This document shows, one piece after another, positions 16,662 through 23,957 of a stretch of 40,089 nt of DNA (within the stretch, counting starts at the first letter, position 1; every line of letters begins with the position of its first letter). The DNA lies in assembly GCA_031553675.1 (NCBI GenBank), contig JAVBLF010000037.1, positions 1 to 40,089 on the forward strand, read 5' to 3'. Both the position numbers and the translations under genes were made by a program. The stretch comes from JAVBLF01 sp031553675. GTDB taxonomy: Bacteria > Bacillota > Clostridia > Christensenellales > CALWSW01. The notes under the pieces are model-generated. The model did not search any database. It was not told where the DNA came from and worked only from the letters and a program-made list of their open reading frames with translations.

Positions 16662-17286
16662 GGCGCATGGGCTGGGCTTCCGCTACGGCAAGGGCGATTG
16701 GGTCTTCCGTCATCTCGACTTCGCGATCGCGGAAGGCGAACGCCTTGGGCTGATCGGCCCTTCCGGTTGCGGCAAAAGTACGCTGGCCAAGTTGCTTGCG
16801 GGCTACCTGCAAGCCCACGAGGGCCAAATCACACTCGACGGCAAGCCCCTCCCCGCTCACGGTTTCTGTCCGGTGCAACTCGTCTGGCAGCACCCCGAGC
16901 AGGCCATCAACCCGCGCTGGAAGATGGCGCGCGTCGTCTCGGAAGCCCACGATCCCGACCCCCAGCTCTGCCGGGCGCTCGGCATCGAGGACGCCTGGAT
17001 GGAGCGCTGGCCCAACGAACTCTCCGGCGGCGAACTCCAGCGCTTTAGCCTAGCCCGCACGCTCGATCCGCGCGTGCGCTTCCTGCTCGCCGACGAGATC
17101 AGCACCATGCTCGACGTCGTCACCCAAGCCCAGATCTGGCAGGTGGTCGATGATTTCGTCGCGAAAGCGCGGTGCGGCCTCCTCGTCGTCACCCACAACC
17201 GCGCACTCGCCGAACGCGTCTGCGATCACATCGTCACGATGCAGCAAATCGCCGAAATGCCGCCTGCCGCCGCAACACAAACCTAA
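16651..17286 (+). CDS. ABC transporter ATPase (DppF/OppF/NikE type, short)
   Basis: 211 residues with GAGGTG before the ATG. Walker A GPSGCGKST, signature LSGGELQR, Walker B FLLADEIST, switch His in VVTHNRALAE. OppF proteins are usually over 300 residues; this one stops soon after the switch region and lacks the C-terminal oligopeptide domain, more like NikE/CntF-type partners. The usual DEPT/DEIS position carries Ile-Ser, also seen in nickel-type systems. Last gene of the operon, followed by a strong terminator. Confidence 0.92.
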   Translation: MRLEAHGLGFRYGKGDWVFRHLDFAIAEGERLGLIGPSGCGKSTLAKLLAGYLQAHEGQITLDGKPLPAHGFCPVQLVWQHPEQAINPRWKMARVVSEAHDPDPQLCRALGIEDAWMERWPNELSGGELQRFSLARTLDPRVRFLLADEISTMLDVVTQAQIWQVVDDFVAKARCGLLVVTHNRALAERVCDHIVTMQQIAEMPPAAATQT

Positions 17287-17304
17287 TCCACCCCGAAAAC
17301 AAGA

Positions 17305-17341
17305 ACACCCCGATCCAAACACGGATCGGGGTGTCATTTTT
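17305..17341. terminator. Bidirectional terminator after importer operon
   Basis: Perfect 12-bp stem ACACCCCGATCC (17305-17316) / GGATCGGGGTGT (17323-17334), 6-nt loop, then a T-rich stretch. It also lies downstream of the convergent regulator gene. Confidence 0.88.
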
Positions 17342-17381
17342 GTTTGACTCACATGCAAGCCTCGCGCCCGCTGCGCATCGA

Positions 17382-19748
17382 TCAAGCGTTTCGCTCGCGC
17401 ATCAGCCGGCGCGCAAGGTCGACGGCCTCTGCCGCATCCTCGCTGTAACCGTCGGCGCCAAAGCGCGCCACATCCTCGATTCGAACCGGTGCGCCGCCGA
17501 TCATGATCGCGACTTCGTTTCGCAGACCGGCGAGATCGAGCGCCTTGATCGTCGAGCCGATCGCGCCCATCGTCGAGGTCAAAAGCGCCGAAAGCCCCAC
17601 AATGTCAGGGTTCAGCTTCCGGACGGCCTCGACGAATTCACTGTCGGGCACATTCACGCCCAGGTCCACGACATCAAAACCGCTGCCGCGCAGCATCATG
17701 GCGACGAGATTTTTGCCGACGTCGTGCAGATCTCCCACGACGGTCCCGATCAGCACCTTGCCCTCGAACACGCGGCCCGACTTTTCGAGGTGGGGCTGGA
17801 GCACTTCGAGCACGACGCTCATCGCGCGCGCCGACAGGAGCATTTCCGGCACAAAGACCTCGCCATTTCGATAGCGATCTCCCACGCGATCCATCGACGC
17901 GATCATCGCCCGGATGATCTCCGGTGGCGGTGTATGCACCTTGAGCGCGCGCAACGCAAATTGACGCGCTTCCCGGCTGCGTCCCGCTTCGACGGCTGCT
18001 GCGATGTCTTCGATGCCGGCCTCGGCTTGCTCGGTGCTCGTTGGAGGGATGTTGAGCGGCAAGGCACGGTTCTTGCCTTCCCGCGCGAGCTCAGACGCCC
18101 GATACCCTGCCATGCGGTGACGGTTGATCCGCTGCATGTCCCAGTTGGACGTCGCGCCTCGCTGCGTCGTGGGCTCCTCAGCGGCACCCATCTTGGGTTC
18201 CGTCGGAATCCGCCGGTATTCGCCCGGCGTCATGCCGGTCGTCTTTTTGAACAGTTGCCCGAAATACCGCGAATCCGAAAAGCCCACCCGCTCCGCGATC
18301 TCGTAGTTCTTCATCGCGGCGTCGCTCCGGATCAGCTCCTTTGCGCGCCGAATCCGCAGTTCGATCAGATAATCGCTAAACGTCGTACCCGTCTCTTTGC
18401 GGAAAAGTTTGGAAAAATACCACTGGCTCATATGCACGCTGCCCGCGACTTCGGCCAGCGTGATCTCATCGGCATAGTGCTTGTCGATGTAGGCTTTCGC
18501 GCTCTCGATCGCGCGGCCTGCGTTGCTCGATAGCTTCCGCGTGATCGCCGCCTGGATGCGCGCGGCGACGTCGATCAACTCGCTGGCGACGCTCTCGACC
18601 GTCGCGGATCGCAGCACCCGGTCGAGCGGCAAGGACCCGTCGTCGAACAGCTCCTGCATCGTCCCAAAAGCCTCGCAGTACGCGAGCACCCCCGCCGTGA
18701 TCGCTTCGACCGCGACGTTTTTGATCCGCAAAGGATCCCCCGCGATCGAAAAGCGCCGCGCAAGACTTTGCGCCTCTTCGATGACGCTTGACCCCGACGA
18801 AACCGCCCGCTGGAAGGGCTCGATGTCGATCTCCGCCGTCAAATCTTCGGGGCTGGGCGGCAGATCGTCGATGTGCAGCACGCAATTGTCGCCTAGGTGA
18901 AAGCGCGCCGCCAGACAGCGATCGCCCTCTTCGCGCGCGGTCCGAAGCTGCCCCACGCCGACGTGCACCCGGCTGATGCCCACCGACACCGTAAAGCGCC
19001 CGAAATCCTCCATCGCAGCGCCCAGGTCGTCCGCCAGCGTCAGCATGTCGTAACGGTTTTGTGTGTCGCTCGCCTTGCTCGGGATGATCGTGTAGATCCG
19101 CCGCGACCGCACGCACACGATCCCTTCGATGCCCCGATCTTCCAAGAGCGTCTCGATCTGATCGATCACGATGAAAATCAGCGTATTCACGTCGTCTTCG
19201 TTGAGCGTGTGCCCCAGGTTGGCGAGCGGGTCGAGCTCGATCGCGAGAAGCGCAAAGGTCTCCAGCTCGATGTTAAAAAACTCGAGCTGACGTTGGATGT
19301 CGATGCTGCTCAAGTTGCTGCCAAAGAGCATGTCCTCGACAAACTTCTCGCGCAACAAACTGCTGCTCCTTTGTACCTTGGCGTGCAGCAGGCGGTTTTC
19401 CCGCATCATGCCGACTTGGAAATCGAGGTCGGCCTGTGCCCGAAGCGTGAGCGCGTACAGTTCGTTCTCGTCCGAGGCGATCGCAAATACCCCCGCGTTG
19501 AGCAAGAGCTTGGCTGTTTGTGCATCGGCTTCGCCATATGCGATGACACGGCTGTATCGCAGCCACTGCGTCAGCTCGCAGATCTCCTCCAGCGGCGGCT
19601 CCCCAGCGAGCGAGACGACGAACAGCGCGGGTGGTGTGTCGAGCAGACGCTCCATCGCCTCTTCGCCGCCCAAGTATACGCTGACATGGCATTGGGCTTG
19701 CTCCAGCGTGTGCACGGGCAGATCGCCCCAAAGCTTGCAGGTATACAT
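17382..19748 (-). CDS. AraC-type regulator fused to corrinoid (B12)-binding domain
   Basis: 788 residues from ATG 19748 with GGAGGG 5-6 nt upstream. Domains in order: a receiver-like region (about 1-105) with no obvious phospho-Asp; a degenerate GGDEF-like region (about 160-290, VSVGISRV...LRTAREEGDRCLAAR) as in YesN regulators; an AraC HTH pair (about 413-512, with YFSKLFRKETGTTFSDYL and RYFGQLFKKTTGMTPGEY); a charged linker; a helical B12 cap (about 575-655, NGEVFVPEMLLSARAM); and a B12 Rossmann domain (663-786) with GDLHDVGKN, whose His675 would bind cobalt, then GVNVPDSEFVEAV and MIGGAPV. The cap plus Rossmann unit is that of methyltransferase corrinoid proteins (MtaC/MtbC type). I infer a regulator sensing corrinoid or methyl state. 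It is a single unbroken frame. Confidence 0.92.
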   Translation of the reverse strand: MYTCKLWGDLPVHTLEQAQCHVSVYLGGEEAMERLLDTPPALFVVSLAGEPPLEEICELTQWLRYSRVIAYGEADAQTAKLLLNAGVFAIASDENELYALTLRAQADLDFQVGMMRENRLLHAKVQRSSSLLREKFVEDMLFGSNLSSIDIQRQLEFFNIELETFALLAIELDPLANLGHTLNEDDVNTLIFIVIDQIETLLEDRGIEGIVCVRSRRIYTIIPSKASDTQNRYDMLTLADDLGAAMEDFGRFTVSVGISRVHVGVGQLRTAREEGDRCLAARFHLGDNCVLHIDDLPPSPEDLTAEIDIEPFQRAVSSGSSVIEEAQSLARRFSIAGDPLRIKNVAVEAITAGVLAYCEAFGTMQELFDDGSLPLDRVLRSATVESVASELIDVAARIQAAITRKLSSNAGRAIESAKAYIDKHYADEITLAEVAGSVHMSQWYFSKLFRKETGTTFSDYLIELRIRRAKELIRSDAAMKNYEIAERVGFSDSRYFGQLFKKTTGMTPGEYRRIPTEPKMGAAEEPTTQRGATSNWDMQRINRHRMAGYRASELAREGKNRALPLNIPPTSTEQAEAGIEDIAAAVEAGRSREARQFALRALKVHTPPPEIIRAMIASMDRVGDRYRNGEVFVPEMLLSARAMSVVLEVLQPHLEKSGRVFEGKVLIGTVVGDLHDVGKNLVAMMLRGSGFDVVDLGVNVPDSEFVEAVRKLNPDIVGLSALLTSTMGAIGSTIKALDLAGLRNEVAIMIGGAPVRIEDVARFGADGYSEDAAEAVDLARRLMRERNA

Positions 19749-19777
19749 CCGCGCCCTCCCGAATTCAGTTTTCTACT

Positions 19778-19807
19778 ATTATAACAAGAAAACGCAAAAC
19801 ATAACAA
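19778..19807 (-). promoter_or_regulatory. Promoter of the AraC-corrinoid regulator
   Basis: Minus strand TTGTTA (19807-19802), 18-bp spacer, TATAAT (19783-19778), about 30 nt before the start codon. Confidence 0.65.
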
Positions 19808-19812
19808 GAAAA
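19781..19812. promoter_or_regulatory. Direct repeat, possible AraC operator
   Basis: ATAACAAGAAAA occurs at 19781-19792 and again at 19801-19812, exactly 20 bp apart (about two helical turns). One copy covers the -35 box and the other the -10 box of the regulator's promoter. This is the usual geometry of AraC-family direct-repeat sites and suggests autoregulation. Confidence 0.5.
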
Positions 19813-19820
19813 GCCCGATC

Positions 19821-19849
19821 AAAAAAGTGGTCCTGCGACCACTTTTTTT
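19821..19849. terminator. Terminator of the PPOX-family gene
   Basis: AAAAAAGTGGTC (19821-19832), 4-nt loop, GACCACTTTTTTT (19837-19849). Symmetric, so able to act in both directions; it separates the PPOX gene from the regulator promoter. Confidence 0.88.
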
Positions 19850-19882
19850 CTTCGTTCCCGATTTCAAGCGCCCGATTCACCC

Positions 19883-20281
19883 CTACAGCTCGATTGTACG
19901 GGGCGCTTCGGCCATGCTGTAAAAGGTTGCGCACGCGTTATCGAGCGCAAAAATTTCGAAGATGCCGTCGCCAATCGAATACATACCCTTGAGCGCAGGC
20001 ATCGTATCGAGCGCTTTTTGGCGGATCGCGTCGCCCGGAACGACGCGGATCGTTCCGCAGACGCGCACCCAGCGGCCGTCTTTCGAACAGGTGCAGAGCT
20101 CGACCTTGGGATTCTGGGTCATTTGTTGAAAGACCGGCTTCTGGTTGCTCGTGCTAAAACACAGTTTCCCATCCGCTTCCATGACGAAGCCAAACGGACG
20201 GACGCGCGGCTGGTCGCCCTCGACCGTCGCGAGGTAAAAGATGGGGTTTTCAGCCAAAAATTGCAATACTTCTTCCATCAT
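19883..20281 (-). CDS. Pyridoxamine 5'-phosphate oxidase family flavoprotein
   Basis: 132 residues from ATG 20281 (AAAGGG 6 nt upstream; the next codon is also ATG). The split-barrel FMN-binding pattern is clear: FYLATVEGDQPRVRPFGFV, LCFSTSNQKPVFQQMTQNP and VRVCGTIRVV. Short members of this family bind FMN or F420/heme and act as nitroreductase-like or general reductases. The substrate is unknown. The gene has its own promoter and terminator. Confidence 0.9.
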   Translation of the reverse strand: MMEEVLQFLAENPIFYLATVEGDQPRVRPFGFVMEADGKLCFSTSNQKPVFQQMTQNPKVELCTCSKDGRWVRVCGTIRVVPGDAIRQKALDTMPALKGMYSIGDGIFEIFALDNACATFYSMAEAPRTIEL

Positions 20282-20328
20282 AAACGCCCTTTCTTTCGTT
20301 CGCATGCATCTACACGAAGGATAGATCC

Positions 20329-20356
20329 ATTATATCTCTTTCTCGCAATATCGCAA
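20329..20356 (-). promoter_or_regulatory. Promoter of the PPOX-family gene
   Basis: Minus strand TTGCGA (20356-20351), 16-bp spacer, TATAAT (20334-20329). Confidence 0.6.
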
Positions 20357-20479
20357 GCTCGAAAGCGTCGAAATACGCAGCCTACCTTCCTTCTCGAACA
20401 TCGACCCCCTCAAACCCTTCATATGCGCATCAATCGCCGATATCGCACACAAATGATTTGCAGTTTTGTCATAAGTTGA

Positions 20480-20508
20480 TTGACCGCACGCTCTTTGGTT
20501 GTTACAAT
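20480..20508 (+). promoter_or_regulatory. Upstream promoter in the FRG leader region
   Basis: TTGACC (20480-20485), 17-bp spacer, TACAAT (20503-20508). It would begin a transcript about 240 nt before the FRG start. The region 20509-20720 is AT-richer than its surroundings, has a direct repeat AATGCATCC (20571 and 20613) and a stem AGCCCTC/GAGGGCT (20593-20599, 20631-20637), and stays open in the FRG frame. Confidence 0.55.
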
Positions 20509-20697
20509 GAATATATTGGTTGCATCGCCATTCATAAAATCATTTATATCATTATGATTGAATATGTGGAAATGCATCCTCCCGCGACTCCAAGCCCTCA
20601 CGTCCCACGCACAATGCATCCAAAGCTTTCGAGGGCTCTGACATGGCGAAAATTGCAAACTCCGCGCGAAGTATGGCTTTTTGGGGGTTTCCATGAC

Positions 20698-20726
20698 TTG
20701 TCGTTTTCGGCGAATAATGATATAAT
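20698..20726 (+). promoter_or_regulatory. Proximal promoter of the FRG gene
   Basis: TTGTCG (20698-20703), 17-bp spacer, TATAAT (20721-20726), giving a short leader to ATG 20758. Confidence 0.65.
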
Positions 20727-20757
20727 TCAATTATCTAGAAGTATTGTAGGGAGTAAT

Positions 20758-21666
20758 ATGGAAAATATAGTTAAGAGCGTCGGCGAATTCCTCCAGTTGA
20801 TCGACGCGATCTGCGAAAACAATCACAATGCCGAATTTTACTTTCGAGGCGCGTCCCGGCAATACGAAAAAACCGAAGCTTCGTTGTTTCGGCAGGGAAA
20901 TAAATGCCTGAAAAACTACCGGAAGATGAAAAAAGAATTCGAACGGCACCTGTCGAGCGAATTCGCCCAGTTGGAAGACAACGCCTTCCTGGCATTTTGT
21001 CTGCACTACGGCCTACCGACCAACCTCATCGAGATCAGCAACAACGCCCTGGTGGCGCTGTATTACGCTTGTGCCGATGACATGGACATGGACGGCTATG
21101 TGTCGCTGTTTGCGCGCAGCCTCTTCAGCGACGTCACCAGCTTCATCACGCGCGACACCGACGCTTTGATCTGTCGCGCCGACTTCGAGATCATGTTCAA
21201 CGACGACGAAGGTTCCCTGTTCGACTTCGACTTTACCCCCAAAATCGACTGGAACCTCGACGTCCTTCGCAGCATTTACGACTCGAGCGACGGCTATTCC
21301 CCGTCTGCCCAGTGCGATACGATCGAGGAATTCATCAGCACGATCCTCCCTGAGCCGAACGCCCAAACCAAAACGGAGATCGAGCTCGAATTTTTCGCGC
21401 AGATCCCTCCGCTGCTCTACAACCCCGTGATGTCTTTCCGCTCCGGCCTGAGCCGAAACAGCCTATTTATCCTACAAGACTATCTCTTCCAGCCCGAGTG
21501 CGGCATCATGCAAAAGCAGCGCGTCAACGTCGACCACGAAATTCGGATCGATAAAGACACCAAGCGCACCATCATCCGCCAGCTCGACGGACTCGGCGTC
21601 AACCAGTCCACGATCGAGGGTGACCTCGGCAGCATTGCGAAATACATCATCCAAAAATACCGCTGA
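20758..21666 (+). CDS. FRG-domain protein
   Basis: 302 residues from ATG 20758 (GGGAG just upstream). The N-terminal half carries the FRG motif set: EFYFRGASRQYEKTEASLFR (about 26-45), then a helix with RKMKKEFERHL and the conserved CLHYGLPTNLIEISNNALVALYYAC. FRG proteins are named for the Phe-Arg-Gly motif; some are encoded in defence or toxin loci, but the biochemical role is not established. The C-terminal half (about 130-302) is acidic with no recognised domain. It is a solitary gene with its own promoter(s) and terminator in an AT-richer patch. Confidence 0.85.
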   Translation: MENIVKSVGEFLQLIDAICENNHNAEFYFRGASRQYEKTEASLFRQGNKCLKNYRKMKKEFERHLSSEFAQLEDNAFLAFCLHYGLPTNLIEISNNALVALYYACADDMDMDGYVSLFARSLFSDVTSFITRDTDALICRADFEIMFNDDEGSLFDFDFTPKIDWNLDVLRSIYDSSDGYSPSAQCDTIEEFISTILPEPNAQTKTEIELEFFAQIPPLLYNPVMSFRSGLSRNSLFILQDYLFQPECGIMQKQRVNVDHEIRIDKDTKRTIIRQLDGLGVNQSTIEGDLGSIAKYIIQKYR

Positions 21667-21741
21667 CCGATCCGTCCGAACCGAATCGAATCAAGCCCTT
21701 CCCGGCAGCTGACTCGATCGACCTTCCCCCTCCGCGTTTCC

Positions 21742-21768
21742 AGAGTGGTCGACGACCACTCTTTTTTT
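21742..21768 (+). terminator. Terminator of the FRG gene
   Basis: AGAGTGGTC (21742-21750), 3-nt loop, GACCACTCT (21754-21762), then a run of T's. Confidence 0.92.
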
Positions 21769-21820
21769 GCCAATCGCCACGTCCCCTCCACCCCTGTCGG
21801 ACATTCGGATACCACTACAA

Positions 21821-21906
21821 CGAAATCCCCGCCATCGTCCTGGCGGGGATTTCGGGGACACCGTAGGTGTATGAAAGTTTTTTGCTCCTTTTTTTCAAAA
21901 AAGGAG
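21821..21906. repeat. Dispersed three-hairpin element, copy A
   Basis: Three hairpins in series: CGAAATCCCCGCC/GGCGGGGATTTCG (21821-21854), ACACC-GTA-GGTGT (21858-21870), and CTCCTTTTTT/AAAAAAGGAG (21885-21906). It matches copy B at 33601-33688, with compensatory changes in hairpins 2 and 3. It starts 9 nt after the stop codon of the V-ATPase D gene when read on that strand. Confidence 0.8.
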
Positions 21907-21914
21907 ACGAACCC

Positions 21915-22553
21915 CTACGCCTCGGCCGCCTGCATCATGCTCTTGACCTTCATGAGCCTCGTGAGGTTGCCGCGTTCGTTCTCGTCGAGCTTCATCTTGA
22001 TGTACTTGATCGTCTCCTCGAGCTGGGGAATCGTCATGTACTCCAAAGCATTGACACGGCGTCTCGTCTTCTCGATTTCGTCGGTCATGAGGTTGCAGGT
22101 CTTCTCGACCTCGGCCAGTTCGAGCAGCTTTTCGAGTATCTTGGAGAGCGTGATGAGCGCGCGATCCAGCTCGTCCGATGTGGTCGCAAAGCCGTACGGA
22201 AAGATGCTCGCGTCCTCGTCCTGGGTCTGGTGGATGCTCATCTTCGGCACGATGACGCTCATGATGTTTTGGGTCGTCACGTCCAGCGAGAACGACGTCT
22301 TCGGTATCATGACGGCTTCTTCCAAAAATTCGGGCGCTGTGATGGCGCTCGCCAATACGAAGTCTTTGTAGGCCGCCTGGAGCTCTTCTTCAACCTGCTC
22401 GCGAAGCTGGTAGTTGTGGCGCACCAGCTCGATGAAGCGGCGCATCAACTCGTCCTGCTTGTCTTTGAGCAGCTTGTGGCCGCGCGTCGCCGTCGAAAGC
22501 CGGCGCTTCAGCCTTGTCAGCTCCATGCGGTTGGGGTTGACGTTCAAGCGCAT
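21915..22553 (-). CDS. ntpD: V-type ATP synthase subunit D
   Basis: 212 residues from ATG 22553, which directly follows the stop codon of subunit B. N-terminus LNVNPNRMELTRLKRRLSTA and C-terminal NALEYMTIPQLEETIKYIKMKLDENERGNLTRLMKVK are typical of subunit D, the long coiled-coil central rotor shaft that turns inside the A3B3 head. Last gene of the nine-gene operon; the dispersed hairpin element follows. Confidence 0.96.
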   Translation of the reverse strand: MRLNVNPNRMELTRLKRRLSTATRGHKLLKDKQDELMRRFIELVRHNYQLREQVEEELQAAYKDFVLASAITAPEFLEEAVMIPKTSFSLDVTTQNIMSVIVPKMSIHQTQDEDASIFPYGFATTSDELDRALITLSKILEKLLELAEVEKTCNLMTDEIEKTRRRVNALEYMTIPQLEETIKYIKMKLDENERGNLTRLMKVKSMMQAAEA

Positions 22554-23957
22554 TTATTCACCCTCTTCGTCTTCCGCCTTGTCGTCCTTTTTCGGCATGT
22601 ACTTGGCGATGTACTCGTCGCGCACGCGCTTGAGCTCGTAACGCGGCAGGATCGTCAAAAGCTCCCAGCCGATCGCCAGCGTCTCTTCGATGCCGCGGTT
22701 CGAGTCGAAGCCTTGCGCGATGTACTCGCGTTCAAACGCTTCGGCGAAGCGCGCGTAGAGTTTGTCGGTGTCGCTCAGCGCCGATTCGCCCAGAATGACC
22801 GCCAATTCCTTGGCAGACTTCCCTTGCGCATACGCCGAGAAGAGCTGGTTCATCGTGTCGGCGTGATCCTCGCGGGTCTTGCCCTTGCCGATGCCCTTGT
22901 CTTTCAGACGAGAGAGCGACGGCAGAACGTCGATCGGCGGGTTCATGCCCTTGCGGTAGAGGTCGCGGCTGAGGATGATCTGCCCCTCGGTAATATACCC
23001 CGTCAAATCGGGGATCGGGTGGGTCTTGTCGTCCTCCGGCATGGTCAGGATCGGGATCTGCGTGATCGACCCGGCCCTGCCCTTGATACGTCCGGCGCGT
23101 TCGTAAAGGTTCGCCAAGTCAGTATACAGGTAGCCCGGATATCCACGACGTCCCGGAACTTCCTTGCGCGCCGCCGAGACTTCGCGCAGGGCTTCGCAGT
23201 AGTTCGTCATATCCGTGATGATGACGAGCACGTGCATATCCTTCTCGTACGCGAGATATTCCGCGCAGGTCAGCGCGACGCGCGGCGTCGAGATACGCTC
23301 GACAGCGGGGTCGTTCGCGAGGTTGATGAACAACGCCGCCCTCTGGATGGCGCCCGTCTTGGTAAACTCTTCGGTGAAGAACTGCGCCTCTTCGAAGGTC
23401 GTGCCGATCGCGGCAAAAACGACCGCGAAGTTCGTGTCGGTGTTGAGCACCCTCGCCTGGCGCGCGATCTGCGCGGCCAGCTCCGCATGCGGCAGACCCG
23501 ACGCGGAGAAAACCGGCAGCTTCTGCCCACGGACGAGTGTGTTCAGGCCGTCGATCGCGCTGACGCCCGTCTGAATGAACTCGGACGGATAGTCGCGCGA
23601 AACGGGGTTGAGCGGCGCGCCGTTGATGTCGCTTCTGCGATCGGGAATGATCTTCGGGCCCCCGTCTTTCACGCGTCCCAGGCCGTCGAAGATGCGCCCG
23701 AGCATGTCGGTCGAAACACCGAGCTCCATCGGGTGGGCCAAAAACTTCGCTTTGCTGTCGCGCAGGTTGATGCCCTGGCCGCTTTCAAAGAGCTGAACGA
23801 CGGCTTTGTCGCCCGCGATTTCGAGCACCTTGCCGCGGCGCAGTTCGCCGGTCTGGGTTTCGATCTCGACGAGTTCGTCGAATTTGACGTTGTCGACCTT
23901 GTCGACGACCATCAGCGGGCCGACGACTTCGGATACGGTTTTGTATTCTTTAAGCAC
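22554..23957 (-). CDS. ntpB: V-type ATP synthase subunit B
   Basis: 467 residues from GTG 23957, with GGAGGTG 7 nt upstream and an 8-nt overlap with subunit A. Family blocks include GRIFDGLGRVKDGGPKIIP, PVSRDYPSEFIQTGVSAIDG and YPGYLYTDLANLYERAGR. B is the non-catalytic nucleotide-binding-fold subunit alternating with A in the head. The charged C-terminus KKDDKAEDEEGE is a local feature. Confidence 0.97.
   Translation of the reverse strand: MLKEYKTVSEVVGPLMVVDKVDNVKFDELVEIETQTGELRRGKVLEIAGDKAVVQLFESGQGINLRDSKAKFLAHPMELGVSTDMLGRIFDGLGRVKDGGPKIIPDRRSDINGAPLNPVSRDYPSEFIQTGVSAIDGLNTLVRGQKLPVFSASGLPHAELAAQIARQARVLNTDTNFAVVFAAIGTTFEEAQFFTEEFTKTGAIQRAALFINLANDPAVERISTPRVALTCAEYLAYEKDMHVLVIITDMTNYCEALREVSAARKEVPGRRGYPGYLYTDLANLYERAGRIKGRAGSITQIPILTMPEDDKTHPIPDLTGYITEGQIILSRDLYRKGMNPPIDVLPSLSRLKDKGIGKGKTREDHADTMNQLFSAYAQGKSAKELAVILGESALSDTDKLYARFAEAFEREYIAQGFDSNRGIEETLAIGWELLTILPRYELKRVRDEYIAKYMPKKDDKAEDEEGE

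Noticed and set aside
17172..18533. 453-codon plus-strand frame opposite the AraC-corrinoid gene
   Set aside because: Arg/His-rich antisense frame without family features.
20306..20757. Type III toxin-antitoxin RNA before the FRG gene
   Set aside because: Only one 9-nt repeat pair, not the tandem repeats that such antitoxins need.
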